Part shown: positions 23,301-37,300 of the stretch, piece by piece | Layout: the number at the start of each line of letters is the position of its first letter | Numbering within the stretch: the first letter of the stretch is position 1 | Assembly (NCBI GenBank): GCA_004431415.1 | Contig: QPMI01000008.1 | Location: 61,808 to 125,807, forward strand | Direction of reading: 5' to 3' | DNA from: Cyanophora paradoxa | Lineage: Eukaryota > Glaucocystophyceae > Cyanophorales > Cyanophoraceae | Length of the DNA stretch: 64,000 nucleotides | Program-made: the position numbers and the translations under genes | The notes under the pieces: model-generated | Told to the model about the DNA's origin: nothing | Database searches by the model: none | What the model saw: the letters and a program-made list of their open reading frames with translations, nothing else

Positions 23301-25020
23301 CCTCGGACGCCTGGACGAACTGCAGCTCGCCGATGATTAGCACGGCGGCCGTGCAGCGCATCACGTCCTCGATCTCCTGCTGCTGGAAGCCGATGATCTG
23401 CATGGCCTCCTGCTCCCGCGCGGTGAGCGCGCGCCGTCGGGCGCCGCCCGGCGCGCGGCGGGGCGGGATCGCACGATGGTCTCCCTGTAGTCCTTGGCGT
23501 CGTCGCTGTTCGAGCGGTTGATGGTCGAGCTGCAGTTGATGAACCGGTACTGGTTCGCCGGCTTAAGCATGCCGGGGAATTCTACGAGACGAGCGAGGGG
23601 CGTCACGCGCGGCGCAGGAGGAGGCAGACGGGGAGGCGCAGGCGCACGGGGGAGGGCGTTGGGGCCCTGCGAGCAAAGCTGGTAGAAGATGTGGAACGTG
23701 CGCTCGCCCTCGACGTGGGACACGATGCGAGACTGCGGGACAGCGTCAAGCGGGAAACGACGGCGGAGGATGCTCAGTGTACCTTCTCGAGCAGGTCTAT
23801 GGGGCAGGATCGGAAACAGAAGGAAAGAAAGTGAGCGGCCGGGAGCGATTGCGGCGGGGATGGGGGACGACGCACAGTGCTTGATGACAGCACCGACGAC
23901 AGCACCAGCGCGGTCGAACTGGATCTCAATGAACTTACCCTGCGACGGGGCGTGAGCGGGGCGCCAGGGCGCGGGCGGCAGGCGGGCGCACGAAGCGAGA
24001 CGAGTTGTCGTTACGAAGAGTCTTCGCGTTACCGAAGGCCTCAAGAATGGGGTTCGATTTGAGAACCATGTCCGAGATCTTAGTGATGGTCATGCCTCCG
24101 GAGACGGCCGCGAGGTACTCCATGATGATCTGCGGCAGCGGTAGCGCTAAGGACGGGTCGCGGCGAGACTCGCAGCTCATGGCGCACCTTCACGGTCTCC
24201 GTCTTACCGGCACCGGACTCACCACTGTGGACGCAGGCGCCGCGTTAGCTGAAAGGGTGCGGGCGCGCGGGGACCGTCTCTGACCTGACGAGGATAGCCT
24301 GGCTGGTGTGCTCTGCGAAGAGCGCGGCAAGTGAGAAGAAGAAAAAGAATGCTTCGCGGGGGGCGGCACACCGTCGCGCTCGTTCTTGCGCATGAGTGCA
24401 CGGTACGCCTTCTCAGCGATGGCGAAGGCGTGGGGCTCCAGCTGCATGACATCCTTGCCGCGGTACATAGAGATATGAGCATTGTCGTAGATGTTCAGCC
24501 ACTCGAATGGGTTAACGGCGATGAGCATGCAGTTGGAGTAGGTCTGACGGGCGCGGGGGTCTTAGCCACACAGCGGCGGGGCGGACGCGCGGAGGGAGAA
24601 GGAAGGGAGCTCACGTAGATCTTCTTCGACGAGTACCGGATGGCGAGGTTCTGGAGCACGGCCGGCTCGTGCAGGTAGACCAGCTCGGACATGTTGATGA
24701 TGCCAGGCGGTGCCTCCGTTTCCGTGTTTCGAATCATACAGTCCTGCTGATATACATGCCGCCGCTGCAAGGAGCGCAACCACTTTCAGGCGCCGGGCGA
24801 CAAATCCCGGGTTGCAACGGAGGTTCCACACGAACCTCGCCGTTGTCGCACTTCACGATGGCCGTCCCATCGTCGTGCAGCTCTGCGACGATGCCCTTGA
24901 TCCATACCTTCTGCTCGTCGGGAATCCACACAATCGACCCCTACGACCCCCGAGCTCAGCAACGAGCGGGGCGAGCCGCATTCTGAGCGAGTGAACCTTC
25001 TCCGCTGTCGTCGCCACCAT
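20304..25020 (-). CDS. Unconventional myosin with C-terminal armadillo repeats
   Basis: First exons: 25020-24997 (MVATTAEK), 24940-24836 ([15 protein letters not shown]3-like N-terminus), 24764-24615, 24543-24372, all in phase. Motor landmarks in order: [29 protein letters not shown] (P-loop, about 24235), [15 protein letters not shown] (switch I), [20 protein letters not shown] (switch II and relay, about 22950), [23 protein letters not shown] single IQ-like helix ([19 protein letters not shown]) follows, then a Pro-rich linker with [12 protein letters not shown], and at least four armadillo-type repeats, e.g. [20 protein letters not shown] and [14 protein letters not shown]. The protein ends LLNKLGYKG at 20304. 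Motor core residues look intact. The ARM repeats suggest cargo or flagellar binding; the class cannot be settled by eye. Introns are short; one near 21080-21140 carries a gatca repeat. Confidence 0.88.
21098..21132. repeat. gatca pentamer repeat in a myosin intron
   Basis: Four to five direct copies of gatca lie in the intron between two ARM-repeat exons. Similar GATC-type pentamers occur in introns at 52880-52915, 60700-60745 and 61790-61830. Confidence 0.7.
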
Positions 25021-25378
25021 CTTTGCGGGAGCTGGCTAAGCTGCGGCCGCGGTAGGTGGTCGTCGGGCGTCGGCCAACGCCGAACACTCCGCTACTGTGA
25101 AGCCCGGCGCAGCGAACAGTGCCTCCGGCGCCTGCTGTGGTGCTTCGGTGCTTCGGTGCTTCGGGGCTGGGATGTGAAGTGGGCGAAGCGGGACCACCGG
25201 CTACGTGTAAGTCGCAGGCCGCGGGCGGGTACGAGGCGACGGGGCCACTTTGCAACGAAGCCTGCGCCGCTGAATCCGGAAATCGCCTTAGCGCCCTCGC
25301 CCGCACGCAGCCCGACCGGCAAACGGTAGCTAGTGCACGGGACAGCGAGAACCGGCGGCCTAGCGCCGCCAGAGGGGC
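25021..25378. promoter_or_regulatory. Divergent promoter region of myosin and dynein genes
   Basis: The start codons of the ARM-myosin (-) and the dynein heavy chain (+) are 358 bp apart and point away from each other. The segment holds three direct copies of gtgcttcg (25140-25164). A shared bidirectional promoter is likely by layout alone; no core motif was identified. Confidence 0.45.
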
Positions 25379-28300
25379 ATGGCGAGCAGCCCGGAGGAAC
25401 CAGCGCTCAGCGCCTCGACCGCGGCCCCGCCGACGGTTGCGGTAGCAGCATCGACACAGGAAACAGTGGATGTAGACGAGAAAGCCGACCCGTACAGGTG
25501 TGCACGCCGCACACTCAAGTCTCGCCCGCCGGCCTAGTTGGGGCCTTAGCTAAGCGTAGCGGCGGCGCGCTAGCGTTGCTCTCGCTGACCCTGTGCTCGC
25601 AGCATCGAATGGGTCAAGAACAGGATAACGCTCCCGGGCGTCAAGCCCGAAATGTACAAGGAGGAGCACATCTTGACCATCTCGGACTTCCTCGTGAAGC
25701 CCTCAGTCAGGAAGCTCATAGCTTACGTGGACTCGAGCGGCGAGCTGGTCACGCAGCACAGCCTGCCCTCGGAGTACGTCCCTGAGCTCATCTACTTCAT
25801 CAAGGACCAGAGCCGCGAGATTACGCCGGAGACAGTGAACACCGCGATCCAGTTCGGCATCGTGAATGGGGGGGCGATGGACGCCCTGCTCCGGCTCATG
25901 GGCGGAGTCTTCGTTCCGATTTTTAATGCGAACAAGACCTGGCCCGAGAGCATCAAGAAGGAGTTCGCGGGGCAGCTGCACAAGTTTATGGCGAGCCTCA
26001 CGGAGACGTCGTTCCAGATGAAGGGCTCCACGGTGCTCTACATCCCCAACGAGCTGATAGGCGACGTTGAGAAGGCCGCCAAGGAGAAGGTGCCCCGCCC
26101 CCGCGCAACCCAGCCCAGCCCTCGCCACGCGCCCCGCCCCGCCCCGCCCCCGACCCCGCCCCGGCCCCGGCTCACGCGCGAGCGCGCCCCGCAGGACCTG
26201 GTGCAGCGTCTGGAGTCGACGCTCATCCACTGGACGCGCCAGATCAAGGAGGTCGTGAACAACCAGGACAACTCGGAGCAGGGCGAGGACGGCGGCCCGC
26301 TGGCGGAGATCGCCTTCTGGCGCTCCCGCACCATCGACCTCAGCGGCATCCGCGAGCAGCTCGGCCAGCCCGGCGTCATGCGCATCGTGGCGGTGCTAGA
26401 GGCGGCCAAGTCCAGCTACCTGACCCCCTTCCAGAAGCTCTCGCAGTCCATCCAGAAGGGCAGCATGGAGGCGCAGGACAACCTTAAGTTCCTGTCCATC
26501 CTGCAGGGCCCCTGCGAGCAGCTCGCCAAGTCCGAGCCCAAGTGCGCTGTACCCCCACCCCCCTCGCTGTACCCCCCCGCCCCGCTGAGCGGCCTCCGGC
26601 GCGCAGGGAGATCCCGAAGCTGCTGCCGACGCTGCTGAACAGCATCCGCATGATCTGGGCCGTGTCTGGCTTCTACAACACGCCGGAGCGCGTGACCGGG
26701 CTGCTGCGGAAGGTCTCCAACGAGATCATCGCGCGCTGCTGCGCGAAGATATCCCTCTCCGACATCTTCGACAACGACGCCGAGGGCGCCATCGTCGTCC
26801 TGCAGGAGAGCATCGACGCCGGCGAGGCGTGGAAGCGCCAGTTTCAGAAGACGGCGTCCCTCATCGCCAAGAAGATGCCGGGCCGCAAGTGCGTGCCCCG
26901 CCGCTTTCAGTTTCCGAGCCGAGCCGACCTGACCGGCGCGGGGGGGCAGGTGGGACCTGGACGAGAGCAGCATCTTCGCGCAGATCGACGCCTTCGTGCA
27001 GCGCTGCAAGGACCTCATCGAGGTCTGCGAGGGCCAGATGCAGTTCGCCCGCAAGGCCTCCGCCGCCCCGGTCCGCGAAGCGAGCCCTCCGCCGCCCCGC
27101 CGACCGGCCCCCGCTCCTCCGCCTCTCACGCGGCGGCGCAGGGCTTCCGCGGCCCCATGCCGTCCTTCGGGGGTACGCGCGGCCCCGAGATCACGAAGAG
27201 CATCAACGACATCCAGGTGCGCGGGGCCGCCCCGCTCGCGCCCGCCGCCCGCCCGCCGCTCGGAGTCAACGAACCGTACCACCCCTTCCCCCTCCCCGCC
27301 CCTCCCCGCCCCGCAGATCGCGTTCGAGAAGCAGATCAACGTGCTCAAGAACCTGACCTACAGTATCCTGGACGTGAAGGCGACGCACTGGCACGACGAC
27401 TACAACGCCTTCAAGAACGCCGTGAAGGACCTGCAGGTCGCCGCCCCGCCTCGCCTCGCTTCTCTTCACCTCTTCTCAATCTAGACATTGTTATATGCTT
27501 GCTTGCTTGCTTGCGACTCCTGTGCTAAACCGCTGCTATAACGCTCCCGCACAACGAGGATAATGCCTCGAATTCTATTTCAAGCGGTCTCACATCACTT
27601 CCTCAATCTCGCCCTCAATCTCGCCCGCGCAGGTCATGATGACGAACGTGATCTCGGCGGCCTTCGACGGGGTTTCCACCGTCCCCGCCGGCGTCGAGCT
27701 CCTCGAGGCCTTCTCCTACCTCGCCAAGCGCGACGCCATCAAGCGCGCCGTCCAGAAGAAGACCGAGCAGGTGCGGAGGCGGATACATTCTAGAGTCTAG
27801 ATCTCGAAGAAAGAGTTCATAATAGCCGCCGTCCCGCTCCCGCCGCCGTCGTCTCGCCGCTGAGCTAGCTCGCGCCATCCATAGTCTAAATTACATATCG
27901 CATTACTCGGTTCAAAAGTTGATTTCTCTTACGCCATCCTTTCAGGTCTGGAAGATGTTCACGGACGACGTGTCGGACGTGAAGAAGGTCTTCGAGAAGT
28001 TCAAGAAGAACCCGCCCATGCACCCCTCCTTCCCCCGCTACGCCGGCAGCGCCATGTGGTCCAAGTCCCTCATCCAGCGCATCGAGCGCAACTTCCAGCT
28101 GCTGGACGCCGCGTGGTACCTCGAGAAGACGCGGGAGGAGGAGGAGGGCCGCGTGCAGTACATGCAGACGGTCTCGGCGCTCGACGAGTACATCCGCAAG
28201 ACGTACGCGGAGTGGTCGCAGAGCATCGAGCCCGACGTGATGAAGCGCCTCGACTCCAACCTGATGGTCCGCGCCGAGGGCGACACCAAGGGCCTCCTCG

Positions 28301-31300
28301 ACATCAACTTCGACAAGACCCTCCTCCGGCTCTTCCAGGAGGTGCGCTCGCTTGCTCGCCCGCTGCCACCGCTTCCGGCCCGGCCGATCTCTTCGCGCAG
28401 GTGCAATACTGGCAGAAGCTGAACTACGACGTCCCGCACGCGGCGGCGGAGATCGCGCAGCAGCGCGAGCGCCTCCGCGTGATCCGGGAGGCGGTCTCCC
28501 TCGTCGTCCGCGACTACAACAACATCCTCCTCGCGTGCTCCACGGAGGAGCGCCGCCTCTTCTCGGAGCGCATCATGCACCTGGACCGCAAGGTCAGCCC
28601 CGGGCTGAACAAGCTCACGTGGGCGTCCAAGGGCATCGTGGAGTACTACGTGAAGGAGTGCCGCAAGTACTGCCGCGAGGTCCACCGCCTCGTGATGGAC
28701 TTCAAGGACTCGCACGAGCGCATCCAGCGGAACTGCCGCACGAGCGCCGAGACGCTCCTCGTCTCCATCGAGAAGAAGCGCGTCTACGAGGAGGGCCACT
28801 TCGAGGCGCGCCAGAACCAGCACCGGTGCGCCCGCCCCGCCCCGCCGCGAAATTCCACGGAAATTCGGGTGTCGTTCGCCGACGGCCGCGTTGTCGCCGC
28901 GCAGGGAGGTGACGAAGAAGAAGCTGGGCGACCTGCACAAGGAGACCATCGACATCATGCGCAGCAGCTACGAGGTCGGGCCTCCACCCAACCATCGCTC
29001 CGACGCGGGTTCCATCCGTTGTTGACCCGCTCGGGACGGCCCGGCGCGGCGCAGGTCTTCAAGCACGACAACGAGGACGTGCAGAACGAGTGGATGAAGT
29101 ACGTGCACAAGATCGACCGGATGGTGGAGGAGGCGCTCCGCACCACCGTCAAGCGCAGCCTGCAGGAGGTCTCCCGCGCCGTCAACGGCGACGCCAAGAC
29201 CGAGGTCCACCCGCTCTTCAAGGTGACGACCACCGCGCCCACTCCGCTTTTCCGCTCGGCTCGGCTCGGCTTTGCTTCGCTCACGCCCCGTTCCTCTGCC
29301 GCAGGTCAACGTGATCCTGGACGTGAACAAGGTGGAGCTGAAGCCGAACATGGTCCGGCTCACGCAGATGGTCAGCGAGGTCTCCCGGGACCTCCTCACC
29401 GTCGTCCGCGTCATCGCCCGCCTCTCGGAGCCTCGGGAGAACCCCGAGGGCGGCGCCGTCGCCGGCTCCGACAGCGAGACGAACCTGCCGCCGGGGATGG
29501 CGCGGCCCATCGCCGGCGGCAAGCCGCTGCCCGTCGACAGGCGGCAGCCGACCTTCTACGACGTCATCTCTGGCGACGACGACATCATGAAGATCACGGT
29601 GCAGATCATGAACGGCATGAACTCCATCGTGGACAAGATCCAGCGCTACCTCTACTTCTGGGACAAGTACAAGCACATCTGGGACCTGGACAAGGACGCG
29701 TTCATCCGGCGCTACGCGAAGCTCAACCGGCCGCTCTCCACGTTCGACTCGGACATCCAGCGCTACAAGGAGCTCCAGTCCGAGATCACGAACGAGGAGA
29801 CGATCAAGGACATGTCGTTCATCCGCATCGACTGCGGGCCGCTCAAGCACTCGCTGGCCAACCACTGCGTCCAGTGGCAGAACAAGTTCACGGCGCTCCT
29901 CAACCAGCTCGCCTCGACGGAGCTCAAGGCGCTCCACACGCTCTTCTCGTCGAACACGACCAAGCTGCGGCAGCCGCCGCTCAACCTGGACCAGCTCGCC
30001 GACTCGCTCAACCTGCTGCACCAGCTGCAGGAGGACACGCCCAAGATAGAGGCGCGGTTCGAGCCCGTGCAGGCGCAGTACAAGACGCTCGAGAAGTTCG
30101 AGGTGGTCGTCAAGGAGGAGGAGCTCGAGATGCTCGCCGTCCTGCCCTCCAAGTGGGAGCTCTTCAAGCAGATGCTGCAGGACACGCAGGACATGCTCGA
30201 CAAGCACAAGCAGAACTTCAAGGCGAGTGCCGTCGTCGCGTTCTTTCCCCCGATCGGCTTCGCTGACGCCCGCCGCAGAAAGGGCTGCTGGACCAGATGG
30301 AGGAGCTGGCGAAGGCTGTGGAGGCGGCGCGCGTCGACTTCCTCAACCGGGCGCCCTTCGACAACGAGTACACGATCGAGAAGGCGATGGACCTCATCAC
30401 CGAGTTCAAGACGCAGGTCGACGGGTTCCGCAACCGCGAGGCTTCCGTGCGCCCCGCCCCGCCCTGTCCGAGCGGACTACTACCCGCGGGCCGTCGTTGC
30501 TGACCACCCGCGTCGCCCGCCCGCAGATGAAGCCGGGCCTTCAGATCTTCCGCCTGGAGCCTCCGAACTACCGGGACGCGCAGTCGATGGCGAAGGACCT
30601 GGAGAACCTGGAGGGGATCTGGAAGCTGACAGACGAGTGGCAGGCGAGCTGGAACCAGTGGAAGACGGGCCAGTTCGACCACCTGCAGGTGGCCGACATG
30701 GAGGACCAGGCGCAGAAGTACCAGAAGCGCATCCAGAAGCTCGGGCGCGACATCAAGCACTGGAAGGCGTGGGAGGCGCTGCACGAGCGCGTCAACCAGT
30801 TCAAGCGCGTCATGCCGCTCATCACCGACCTGCGCTCCGAGGCGCTGCGGCCCCGGCACTGGGCGCAGCTCTCCGAGGAGGTCGGGCGGCCCATCGACTA
30901 CGAGAGCCCGGACTTCACGCTCGAGAAGGTCTTCGAGCTCGGCCTCGACGCCTACTCCGAGATCATCGCGTCGCTGTCGATGGCGGCTGCGAAGGAGCTG
31001 GCCATCGAGCGGCAGCTGGAGGGCATCGCGACGACGTGGGCGTCCATGCCGCTCGACCTCATCCCCTACAAGAACGACCACCACAAGCTTCGCTCGACGG
31101 ACGACCTCTTCTCGGCGCTCGAGGACAACATGGTCACGCTCTCCTCCATGAAGGCCTCCCGCTTCTACCTCGCCTTCGAGCAGCAGGTCGAGTTCTGGGA
31201 GAAGGGCCTCTCGCTCGTCTCCGAGGCGGTGGAGCTCATCCAGACCGTCCAGCGCGCGTGGATGTACCTGGAGAACATCTTCGCCGGCTCGGAGGACATC

Positions 31301-34300
31301 CGCAAGCAGCTCCCGACCGAATCGGCGCTCTTCGACAACGTCAACGCGAGCTGGAAGCAGCTCATGGGCCGCATGGTCCAGAACAACAACGCGCTGGCGG
31401 CCTGCCAGCAGGAGGGCCTCATGGACATGCTCACGACCATGAACAAGAAGCTGGAGAAGATCCAGAAGGCGCTCGACGCGTACCTCGAGACGAAGCGGCA
31501 GGCATTCCCCCGCTTCTACTTCCTCTCCAACGACGACCTGCTCGAGATCCTGGGCCAGTCGAAGGACCCGCAGATGGTGCAGCGGCACATCAAGAAGTGC
31601 TTCGAGGGCATCCAGACGCTCGAGCTGGCGCCGCCCGGCAAGGAGGGCCGCAAGACCTTCGAGGCCCTGGGCATGCACGCCCCCGACGGCGAGTACGTCC
31701 CGTTCTCGGTGCGCCCCTCCTCCCCTCGTTTCTCCCTTGGTTCTATCTGGCCGGACGTGTTTGTTCGTGACCGATTGTGTGGCGCAGGCGCCGGTGCCGA
31801 CGGACGGCCCCGTGGAGCTGTGGCTCACGTCCGTAGAGGCGATGATGAAGAAGACTCTGCAAAAGCTGCTCTTCCAGTCCATGCAGCAGCAGAAGCAGTT
31901 CCAGAAGTGGATCCGCGACGTGGCGGGGCAGCTCCTCATCACGAGCGGGCAGATCGGCTGGACGAACGACTGCACGAAGGCGCTGCAGGACTCGGAGAAG
32001 GGCAACAAGGGCGCCATGCGGCAGATGAAGAAGAAGCAGGTCTCGCACCTGAACCGCCTCACAGACATGATCAAGGGCCAGCTGACGAAGATCGAGCGGC
32101 TGAAGCTCATCGCGCTCATCACGATCGAAGTGCACGCGCGCGACGTGATCGACCGGATGATCAAGGCGAACTGCAGCTCGACGTCGGACTTCGAGTGGAC
32201 GCAGCAGCTCCGCTTCTACTGGGACAAGGACGTCGAGGACTGCGTCGTCAGGCAGACCACCTGCGAGTTCCGCTACGGCTACGAGTACCAGGTCCGACAC
32301 CGCCCCCGCTTCAGCTCTTTCTTTCTCGCTCCGTTTCTGGCCTTACCTCAGCGCCGTCGCCTCGCAGGGCAACAACGGGCGCCTCGTCATCACGCCGCTC
32401 ACGGATCGCTGCTACATGACGCTCACGACGGCGCTGCAGCTGCGGCGAGGCGGCCTGCCGCAGGGCCCCGCCGGCACGGGCAAGACCGAGACCGTCAAGG
32501 ACCTCGGGAAGGCCCTCGCCAAGTACGTCATCGTCTTCAACTGCTCGGACGGCCTCGACTACAAGTCCATGGGGCGCTTCTTCTCGGGGCTCGCCCAGTC
32601 GGGCTCCTGGTCCTGCTTCGACGAGTTCAACCGCATTGACGTCGAAGTGCTCTCCGTCGTGGCGCAGCAGATCCTCTCCATCCTCAACGCCATCATGCAG
32701 AACCTCGACCGGTGCGCTGTTGTTCTCTGTATTATTGTTTGCTTGTTTGCTCTTTCTAATAAGCGGATTCTTTGACAGGTTCACGTTCGAGGGCGTCGAG
32801 ATCCGCCTGGACCGCTCCTGCGGTATCTTCGTGACGATGAACCCGGGCTACGCGGGGCGCTCCGAGCTCCCCGAGAACCTGAAGGCGCTGCTGCGGCCCA
32901 TCTCCATGATGGTACCCGACTCGGCGCTCATCGCCGAGATCATGCTCTTCTCGGAGGGCTTCCAGACCGCCAAGGTCCTCGCCAAGAAGCTGACGACTCT
33001 CTACCAGCTCGCCATCCAGCAGCTCTCCAAGCAGGACCACTACGACTTCGGGCTCCGCGCCGTCAAGTCCTGCCTCGTCGCCGCCGGCGCCCTCAAGCGC
33101 TCCGAGCCGGACCTCTCGGAGGAGGTCGTCCTCATGCGGACGCTCCGCGACATGAACGTCCCCAAGTTCGTCGCGGACGACATCCGCCTCTTCATGTCGC
33201 TCCTCTCCGACCTCTTCCCGGGCGTCGAGCCGCCGGCCCCCGACTACGGCCTCCTCGGCGCCGCCATCCAGCACGAGCTGAAGGCGCACGGCCTCCAGAA
33301 CCACCAGTCCATCGTCGACAAGACCATCCAGCTGTACGACACGAAGGCGACGCGGCACGGGAACATGCTCGTGGGGCGCTCGGGCGCCGGCAAGACCGTC
33401 GTGTGGCAAACGCTGCAGCGCGCGCTGACGAAGCTGAAGAAGGACAACGTCGACCCGAAGTACCAGGCGGTCAAGGTGTACGTCATCAACCCGAAGGCGC
33501 TCACGCTGAACGAGCTCTACGGCGCCTTCGACCTGGCGACGATGGAGTGGACGGACGGCGTGCTCTCCAAGGTGATGCGCGAGGCCTGCGCGGACGAGAA
33601 GCCCGACGAGAAGTGGCTCCTGCTGGACGGCCCCGTCGACACGCTCTGGATCGAGTCGATGAACACCGTCCTCGACGACAACAAGATGCTGACGCTCATC
33701 TCCGGCGAGCGCATCAGCATGCCGCCCCAGGTGCTTGCACAGCACGCACGCTTGCACGCTTGCCACTCTTTGTCGAACCTTGCCACAGGTCTCGCTGCTG
33801 TTCGAGGTGGAAGACCTCGCGGTCGCGTCGCCGGCCACGGTCTCCCGCGCCGGCATGGTCTACCTGGACGCCAACGACCTCGGCTGGTGGCCCTTCGTCG
33901 AGTCCTGGCTCGCCAAGCGCGAGGACCGCGACTCCGTCGGTGCGACCTCCGGCGCCTTCCCTTCGCCCTCGCTTTCCGCTCTGCTGACGGCGCGCGCGCT
34001 CCCGCAGAGCCGCTCAAGCGGATGTTCGACAAATACGTGCAGCGCGTGTTCGACCTGAAGAAGAAGGACTGCACGGAGCTCATCCCCATCACGGACATGA
34101 ACGCCGTCCAGTCTCTCTGCGCCCTCTTCGACGCCCTCGCCACCAAGGAGAACGGCCTCGACTTCCACGTGCGTCCCGCTTCCCTTTGTTGCGGTTATCG
34201 AAAGCGCGTCTCTGATTTTGTTGAGCGCAGGCGGACCCGGAGGGGTACCCGCGCATGATCGAGATGTGGTTCGTCTTCTCGCTCATCTGGTCGGTGGGCG

Positions 34301-37300
34301 CGGCGGTCGACGAGCCGGGGCGCAAGCGCCTCGACATGTTCCTCCGCGAGATCGACGCCCAGTTCCCGTCGCGCGACACGATCTACGAGTACTACGTCGA
34401 CTCGAAGAAGCGCTCGTGGACGCTGTGGGAGGAGAAGGTGCCGACGACGTGGAAGCCGGCGCCCGACACGCCCTTCTACAAGCTCTTCGTCCCGACCGTC
34501 GACACCGTCCGCAACTCGTTCTGCACGACGGCGCTCGTCAAGTCGAAGAAGGCGGTGCTGCTCGTCGGCAACGTCGGCACGGGCAAGACCTCGGTGGCGC
34601 AGGGCGTGCTCAACGGCCTCGACGAGACGACCTCGTCGCTCATCATGAACTTCAGCGCGCAGACGTCGTCGAAGCGCGTGCAGGAGATCATCGAGGGCCG
34701 CCTCGAGAAGCGCACGAAGGACGTGTACGCGCCGACGGGCGGCAAGCGCATGGTCCTCTTCATCGACGACCTGAACATGCCGGCCAAGGACAAGTTCGGC
34801 TTCCACCCGCCCATCGAGCTCCTCCGCCTGTGGCACGACTACGGCTTCTGGTACGACCGGCAGAAGCAGGTGCAGAAGCACGTGAAGGACGTCCAGATGA
34901 TGGCGGCGATGGGCCCGCCGGGCGGCGGCCGCTCCGCCATCTCGAACCGCTTCCAGTCCAAGTTCAACCTGATCAACGTGACGTTCCCGAACGAGACGCA
35001 GCTGAAGCGCATCTACAGCACGATGATCAACTGGAAGCTGCTAGATTTCGAGGAGGAAATCAAGCCGCTGGGCGACATCATGACGAACGCGACGTACGAC
35101 CTCTACAACGCCGTCATCGAGAACCTGCTCCCGACGCCGGCCAAGTCCCACTACGTCTTCAACCTGCGCGACATGTCCAAGGTCTTCCAGGGCCTCCTGC
35201 GCTCCACGCGCCAGTTCTACGACTCGAAGGAGTCGATGATCCGCCTCTGGGTGCACGAGTGCTACCGCGTCTTCGCGGACCGCCTGACGGACGACGAGGA
35301 CCGCGAGTGGTTCCGCAACAAGACGAACGACCTCCTCAACAACATGTTCTCCATCGGCTGGAACAAGCTCTTCAAGTCGGGCGCGCTCTCCATGTTCGGC
35401 GACTTCATGCGCGAGGGCATGGAGGTGCCTCCCTTCGAGGAGCTGACGGACGTGGAGGCCCTCAAGCGCTTCTGCGAGGAGAAGCTTGAGGACTTCAACG
35501 TGGAGCCCGGCTCGATCCACATGGACCTCGTCCTCTTCCGCGACGCCATCGAGCACATCTGCCGCATCATCCGCGTCATCCGGACGCCCCGCGGCAACAT
35601 GCTCCTCGTCGGCGTCGGCGGCTCGGGCCGCAAGTCGATGGCGCGCCTCGCCGCCTACATCTCGGAGATGAAGACCTTCAGCGTCGAGATCACGCGCAAC
35701 TACCGCTCGATCGAGTTCCGGGAGGACCTCAAGAAGATCTACCAGGCGGCCGGCGTGGAGAAGAAGGCGACGGTCTTCCTCTTCGACGACACGCAGATCG
35801 TGCAGGAGTCGTTCCTCGAGGACATCAACTCGCTCCTGTCCTCCGGCGAGGTTCGTTCGCTCGCTCGCTTCTCCTCCGCGTTCCAACGCCGTTTGGCTCC
35901 GTTCTCACTCGCGCGCCGCGCCCGACAGGTGCCGAACCTCTTCGCGCCGGAGGAGCTCGTCGCCATCCGCGACGCCGTCCGCAACGACGCGAAGGCTGCG
36001 GGGTACCAGGACTCGAACGACGCCCTCTACGCGTTCTTCATCGAGCGGGCCCGCAACAACCTGCACGTCGTCCTCTGCATGTCGCCCGTCGGCGACGCCT
36101 TCCGCAACCGCCTCCGCATGTTCCCCGCCCTCGTCAACAACACGACGATCGACTGGTTCCACGCGTGGCCGGCGGAGGCGCTGCGCGAGGTGGCGTCCCG
36201 CTTCCTGCAGGACGTCGACCTCGGCTCGGAGGAGACGAAGCGCTCCGTCGCCGACGTCTTCACGGTGACGCACAACTCGGTGGCCGAGATGTCAAACCGC
36301 ATGCGTCTCGAGCTCAAGCGCTACAACTACGTGACGCCCACCAACTTCATCGAGCTGGTCAAGGGCTACCGCGAGCTTCTCACCGAGAAGCGGACGAAGA
36401 TCGGCGAGGCGGCCAACAAGCTGCGCAACGGCCTCTCGAAGCTGGAGGAGTCGCGCCTGCAGGTGCAGACCATGTCCGTCGAGCTGGAGAAGCAGAAGGC
36501 GAAGGTCGCCAAGTTCCAGAAGGAGTGCGAGGACCTGCTCGTCGTCAAGGTCCAGGAGCAGCGCATCGTGGACGAGCAGCAGCGGCAGGTCACGATGGAG
36601 TCCGAGCGCATCACGAAGGAGGAGGCCGAGGTCAAGATCGTCAAGGAGCAGGCGCAGAGCGAGCTCGACCTCGCCATGCCGGCGCTCGACGCCGCCCGCA
36701 AGGCGCTGGAGGCGCTCAACAAGAAGGACCTGTCGGAAATCAAGGCGTACACGAACCCGCCGGCGCCCGTCGCGCTGGTGATGGAGGCCGTCATGGTGCT
36801 CCGCAAGTCGGACCCGTCGTGGGCGGAGGCCAAGCGGCAGCTCGGCGACCCGAACTTCCTGCAGCAGCTCATCAACTTCGACAAGGACAACATCACGGAC
36901 TCGATCCTGTCGAAGATCGGGCAGAAGTACATGTCGAACCCGACCTTCAATCCCGAAGTCGTCGGCAAGGTGTCGGCCGCCGCAAAGTCGCTCTGCCTGT
37001 GGGCCATCGCCATGCACAAGTACGGCAACATCGCCAAGGAGGTCGCCCCCAAGCGCGCCAAGCTCAAGGCCTCGATGGAGCTCCTCGAGAAGAAGACGGA
37101 CGCGCTGAAGGCGGCGCAGAAGCGGCTGCAGGACGTGACGGACAAGGTGTTCCAGCTGAAGCAGCAGTACGACGAGAGCGTGGCGACCAAGGACCGCCTC
37201 CGCAAGGAGAGCGAGGAGCTGGAGGTCAAGCTCGCGCGCGCCGAGAAGCTCGTCTCGGGCCTCGCCGGCGAGCGCACGCGCTGGGAGCAGTCCATCGCCA

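Noticed and set aside
28056-30266. A 736-codon frame overlapping the dynein gene
   Set aside because: Out-of-frame reading of verified dynein exons.
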